Source of the DNA: Chloroflexota bacterium
Lineage (GTDB): Bacteria; Chloroflexota; Anaerolineae; Anaerolineales; Villigracilaceae
Direction of reading: 5' to 3'
DNA: 40,069 nt
Assembly: GCA_016191955.1 (NCBI GenBank)
Contig: JACPVC010000152.1
Span: forward strand, 1-40,069
Below are positions 37,969-40,069 of this stretch, one piece after another. Numbering within the stretch: the first letter of the stretch is position 1; each line of letters starts with the position of its first letter. The notes under the pieces are model-generated. The model ran no database searches, had not been told where the DNA came from, and worked only from the letters and a program-made list of their open reading frames with translations. The translations under genes and the position numbers were made by a program.

Positions 37969-38697
37969 ATGAAAAAAACAATCTCACTTCCACTAATTGC
38001 TTTTGCAGTCACTGCATTAGCTGGTCTTGCATGTAGTGCGCTCACCCCTAGGGTAACTACAGAAGTAATTTCGACAACTGCGCCTGTATTAAGCGCATCC
38101 CCTACTCCAAAATCTCAAATAAACCTAGAGGCAGGAAACTATACAAATTACAGAGATTCAATTGATTCCTTGTGGTTTGTTGGTGAAGTATTGAACACCG
38201 GAGAAGCCTCTGCTCAAAATGTACAGGTTGTAATATCCCTTATTGATGACAATGGTAGTGTGATTGGTACTGGGTCAGAAACATTGTTATATGTAGGGGC
38301 AAATGGGAAGTTCCCATACAAAATATTAATATTCAATGCTCCTAGTGAATGGTCGGAAGTAAAAATACAAATTCAAGGAGAATCTTATTCAGAAAACGCC
38401 TTGTTTGCTCCATATATAAAATTGCAAATTGATAATGTTTCAGGGAAACCAGGTGATTTTGGAGGATATAACCTAACTGGTGTCGTAAAAAATACAGGTG
38501 ATAAAACGGCATCACTCGTTTATATTTCCGCTATAGCGTACGACGAACAAGGTCAAGTAATTGATGCTGGATGGACATTTGCGACATTAGATCAGATTGC
38601 GCCCGGCAGCGATTCACCTTTTACCCTTGATTTTAGTAATCTCAAAAACGCTCCGGCATCTTATGAGATATTCTCAGTGTCCTCACTTTCTGAATAA
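37969..38697 (+). CDS. putative lipoprotein with FxLYD-like domain pair
   Basis: LAGLACSAL lipobox; SLWFVGEVLNTGEASAQNVQVVISLIDDNGSVIGTGS and NLTGVVKNTGDKTASLVYISAIAYDEQGQVID. Confidence 0.7.
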   Translation: MKKTISLPLIAFAVTALAGLACSALTPRVTTEVISTTAPVLSASPTPKSQINLEAGNYTNYRDSIDSLWFVGEVLNTGEASAQNVQVVISLIDDNGSVIGTGSETLLYVGANGKFPYKILIFNAPSEWSEVKIQIQGESYSENALFAPYIKLQIDNVSGKPGDFGGYNLTGVVKNTGDKTASLVYISAIAYDEQGQVIDAGWTFATLDQIAPGSDSPFTLDFSNLKNAPASYEIFSVSSLSE

Positions 38698-38781
38698 ATA
38701 CATCGTAAACGAAGTTCTTTGAAGTTTTCGCCTTGTGAAATTATGCAATTACTTTCTTTACGGTGTAATAAAGATCATTAG

Positions 38782-38899
38782 TTATTTACTCACCTTACGC
38801 AGTGTCGTTCTGAGCGGAGCGAAGAACCTCTACGATTGTCTCAGAGACCCTTCGCTACCGCTCAGGGTGACACGTTGGGTGCGTAAGGTGAGTTATTTA
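38782..38899. mobile_element. MITE-like element (38789-38892) with TSD
   Basis: TIR CTCACCTTACGCA/TGCGTAAGGTGAG perfect 13 bp; flanking TTATTTA direct repeats (38782-38788, 38893-38899). Confidence 0.8.
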
Positions 38900-38997
38900 A
38901 GCAGAATAATAATGTGTAGTCCAATAGGAACAAAGCCTAAAATCACTTGGCTGTGAGTCTGAGTTCTATTGGGCAACCTTAATAAAGTGAACAAAAG

Positions 38998-39030
38998 AAA
39001 AATCCTCAGAGGAAGGTTCTGAGGATTTTT
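38998..39030. terminator. intrinsic terminator
   Basis: AAAAATCCTCAGA-GGAAGGT-TCTGAGGATTTTT. Confidence 0.85.
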
Positions 39031-39031
39031 C

Positions 39032-40069
39032 TTACTCTAACAACCTCCCAATCTCCATCACCGCCCTAGTCAACACATCCTCTGGATAATGAGAAAACGC
39101 AAGCCGAAAAGCATTTTGCGGGCAGGGACCGGGATAAAAAATATTCGCGGGGGCGATGCTGATTCCTTTTTTCAACGTTCGATAGAACAAGTCAATCGCC
39201 GAGATGCGCTCGGGCAGCCAGATCCACACGAAGAAGCCGCCACTAGGATGTGTCCAACGCAAGTCGGCGGGGAAGTAGGTTTGCATGGTGTTCAGTAATG
39301 CGTCGCGCCGCGAACGATAGACCGGGATAATGCGTTCGAGGTGACGTTCATATTCGCCCGTGGAAAGAAAATCTGCCAATGCGCGTTGGTTGAGCGTTTC
39401 GACGGGTCCGCTGGAGATGGCTTTGAGGCGTTCGATGTGGTCACGTAAACGTCCGCGGCAGAGCACGAATCCGATACGGAGACCGGGCATCAGCGAATGA
39501 GAGAACGTCCCAACATAGATCACATCCGGGTCGAGGGCACGAAGCGGAGTGTGCGGCATCCCATCGTAGGTCAGGTCGCGATAAGTCGCATCTTCTACGA
39601 CGGGCACATCGTACTTGTTCATCATCTTTAAAAATTCATGCCGGGCGGGCATCGTCCAGCAGGTGCCGAGCGGGTTTTGATGATCGGCAGTGACGAAGGC
39701 GAATCTAGGTCGGTCATTTTCATCTTGAAGCTGTGCTTCGAGCGACGCCCAATCGGGTCCGCTTTCGAGCAGGTCGAAGCCGCGCACATTCAGACCGAGA
39801 TACGAAAAATTTGTCCAGTTGCCAAAGTACTGCGGCAATTCGGTCAAGACCGTATCGCCGGGAGCAGCCATCGCGCGACTGACGAGCGAGACTCCTTCCA
39901 ACACGCCATTCGTGATGAGGATGTCATCCGGGTCCGCTTGAATGCCCTGCTTGATGAGGTCCGCGCAGATGGCTTGGCGCAGTGGATAGTAACCCTGCGG
40001 ATGTTCGTAGTTGGCTGTCTTTTTTCCATCGCGCCTCAACACCCGCTGGCGTGAGCGGTCGAAGTCCTC
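39032..40069 (-). CDS. PLP-dependent aminotransferase-fold protein (MocR/LysN-like class I), 5' end beyond the window; catalytic Lys replaced by His
   Basis: HPQGYYPLRQAICADLIKQG, HQNPLGTCWTMPARHEFL, VVEDATYRDLTYDG, YVGTFSHSLMPGLRIGF; frame open to the window edge. Confidence 0.88.
   Translation of the reverse strand, partial: EDFDRSRQRVLRRDGKKTANYEHPQGYYPLRQAICADLIKQGIQADPDDILITNGVLEGVSLVSRAMAAPGDTVLTELPQYFGNWTNFSYLGLNVRGFDLLESGPDWASLEAQLQDENDRPRFAFVTADHQNPLGTCWTMPARHEFLKMMNKYDVPVVEDATYRDLTYDGMPHTPLRALDPDVIYVGTFSHSLMPGLRIGFVLCRGRLRDHIERLKAISSGPVETLNQRALADFLSTGEYERHLERIIPVYRSRRDALLNTMQTYFPADLRWTHPSGGFFVWIWLPERISAIDLFYRTLKKGISIAPANIFYPGPCPQNAFRLAFSHYPEDVLTRAVMEIGRLLE

Noticed and set aside
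1-40069. CRISPR array
   Set aside because: No regularly spaced direct repeats with unique spacers seen; repeats present are isolated palindromes.

Overview
The window looks like an Anaerolineae/Chloroflexi-type chromosomal segment (lineage inferred from domain style only). Most of it is ordinary housekeeping and envelope genes: beta-CASP MBL RNase, RNase D, SPFH/NfeD, wecC/wecB, selD, CNNM/CorC, LysM proteins, a 7TM-PAS histidine kinase with response regulator, an RlmI-type methyltransferase, der, ybbR, cdaA, a CoaE fusion, rnpB RNA, SDR, rhodanese, recJ and a PLP aminotransferase-fold protein. The first ~6 kb is accessory: a GH25 lysozyme gene is split by a ~3.6 kb segment carrying an IS110-family transposase, a lipoprotein and an RHS C-terminal fragment with an HExxH metallopeptidase tip. 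Main leads: (1) selD has an in-frame TGA at the catalytic Cys/Sec position with a SECIS-like hairpin, and the ORF track truncates it; (2) a near-identical second copy of the rnpB 3' P1 strand lies 73 bp downstream and complements the 5' strand better than the first copy; (3) related palindromic repeats sit inside the wecB and recJ reading frames; (4) an aminotransferase-fold protein has His in place of the PLP lysine; (5) a 104-bp MITE-like element has perfect 13-bp TIRs and a 7-bp TSD; (6) structured non-coding flanks surround the IS110 transposase (bridge RNA candidates). No CRISPR array or tRNA was recognised. All calls come from reading the sequence; no searches were run.
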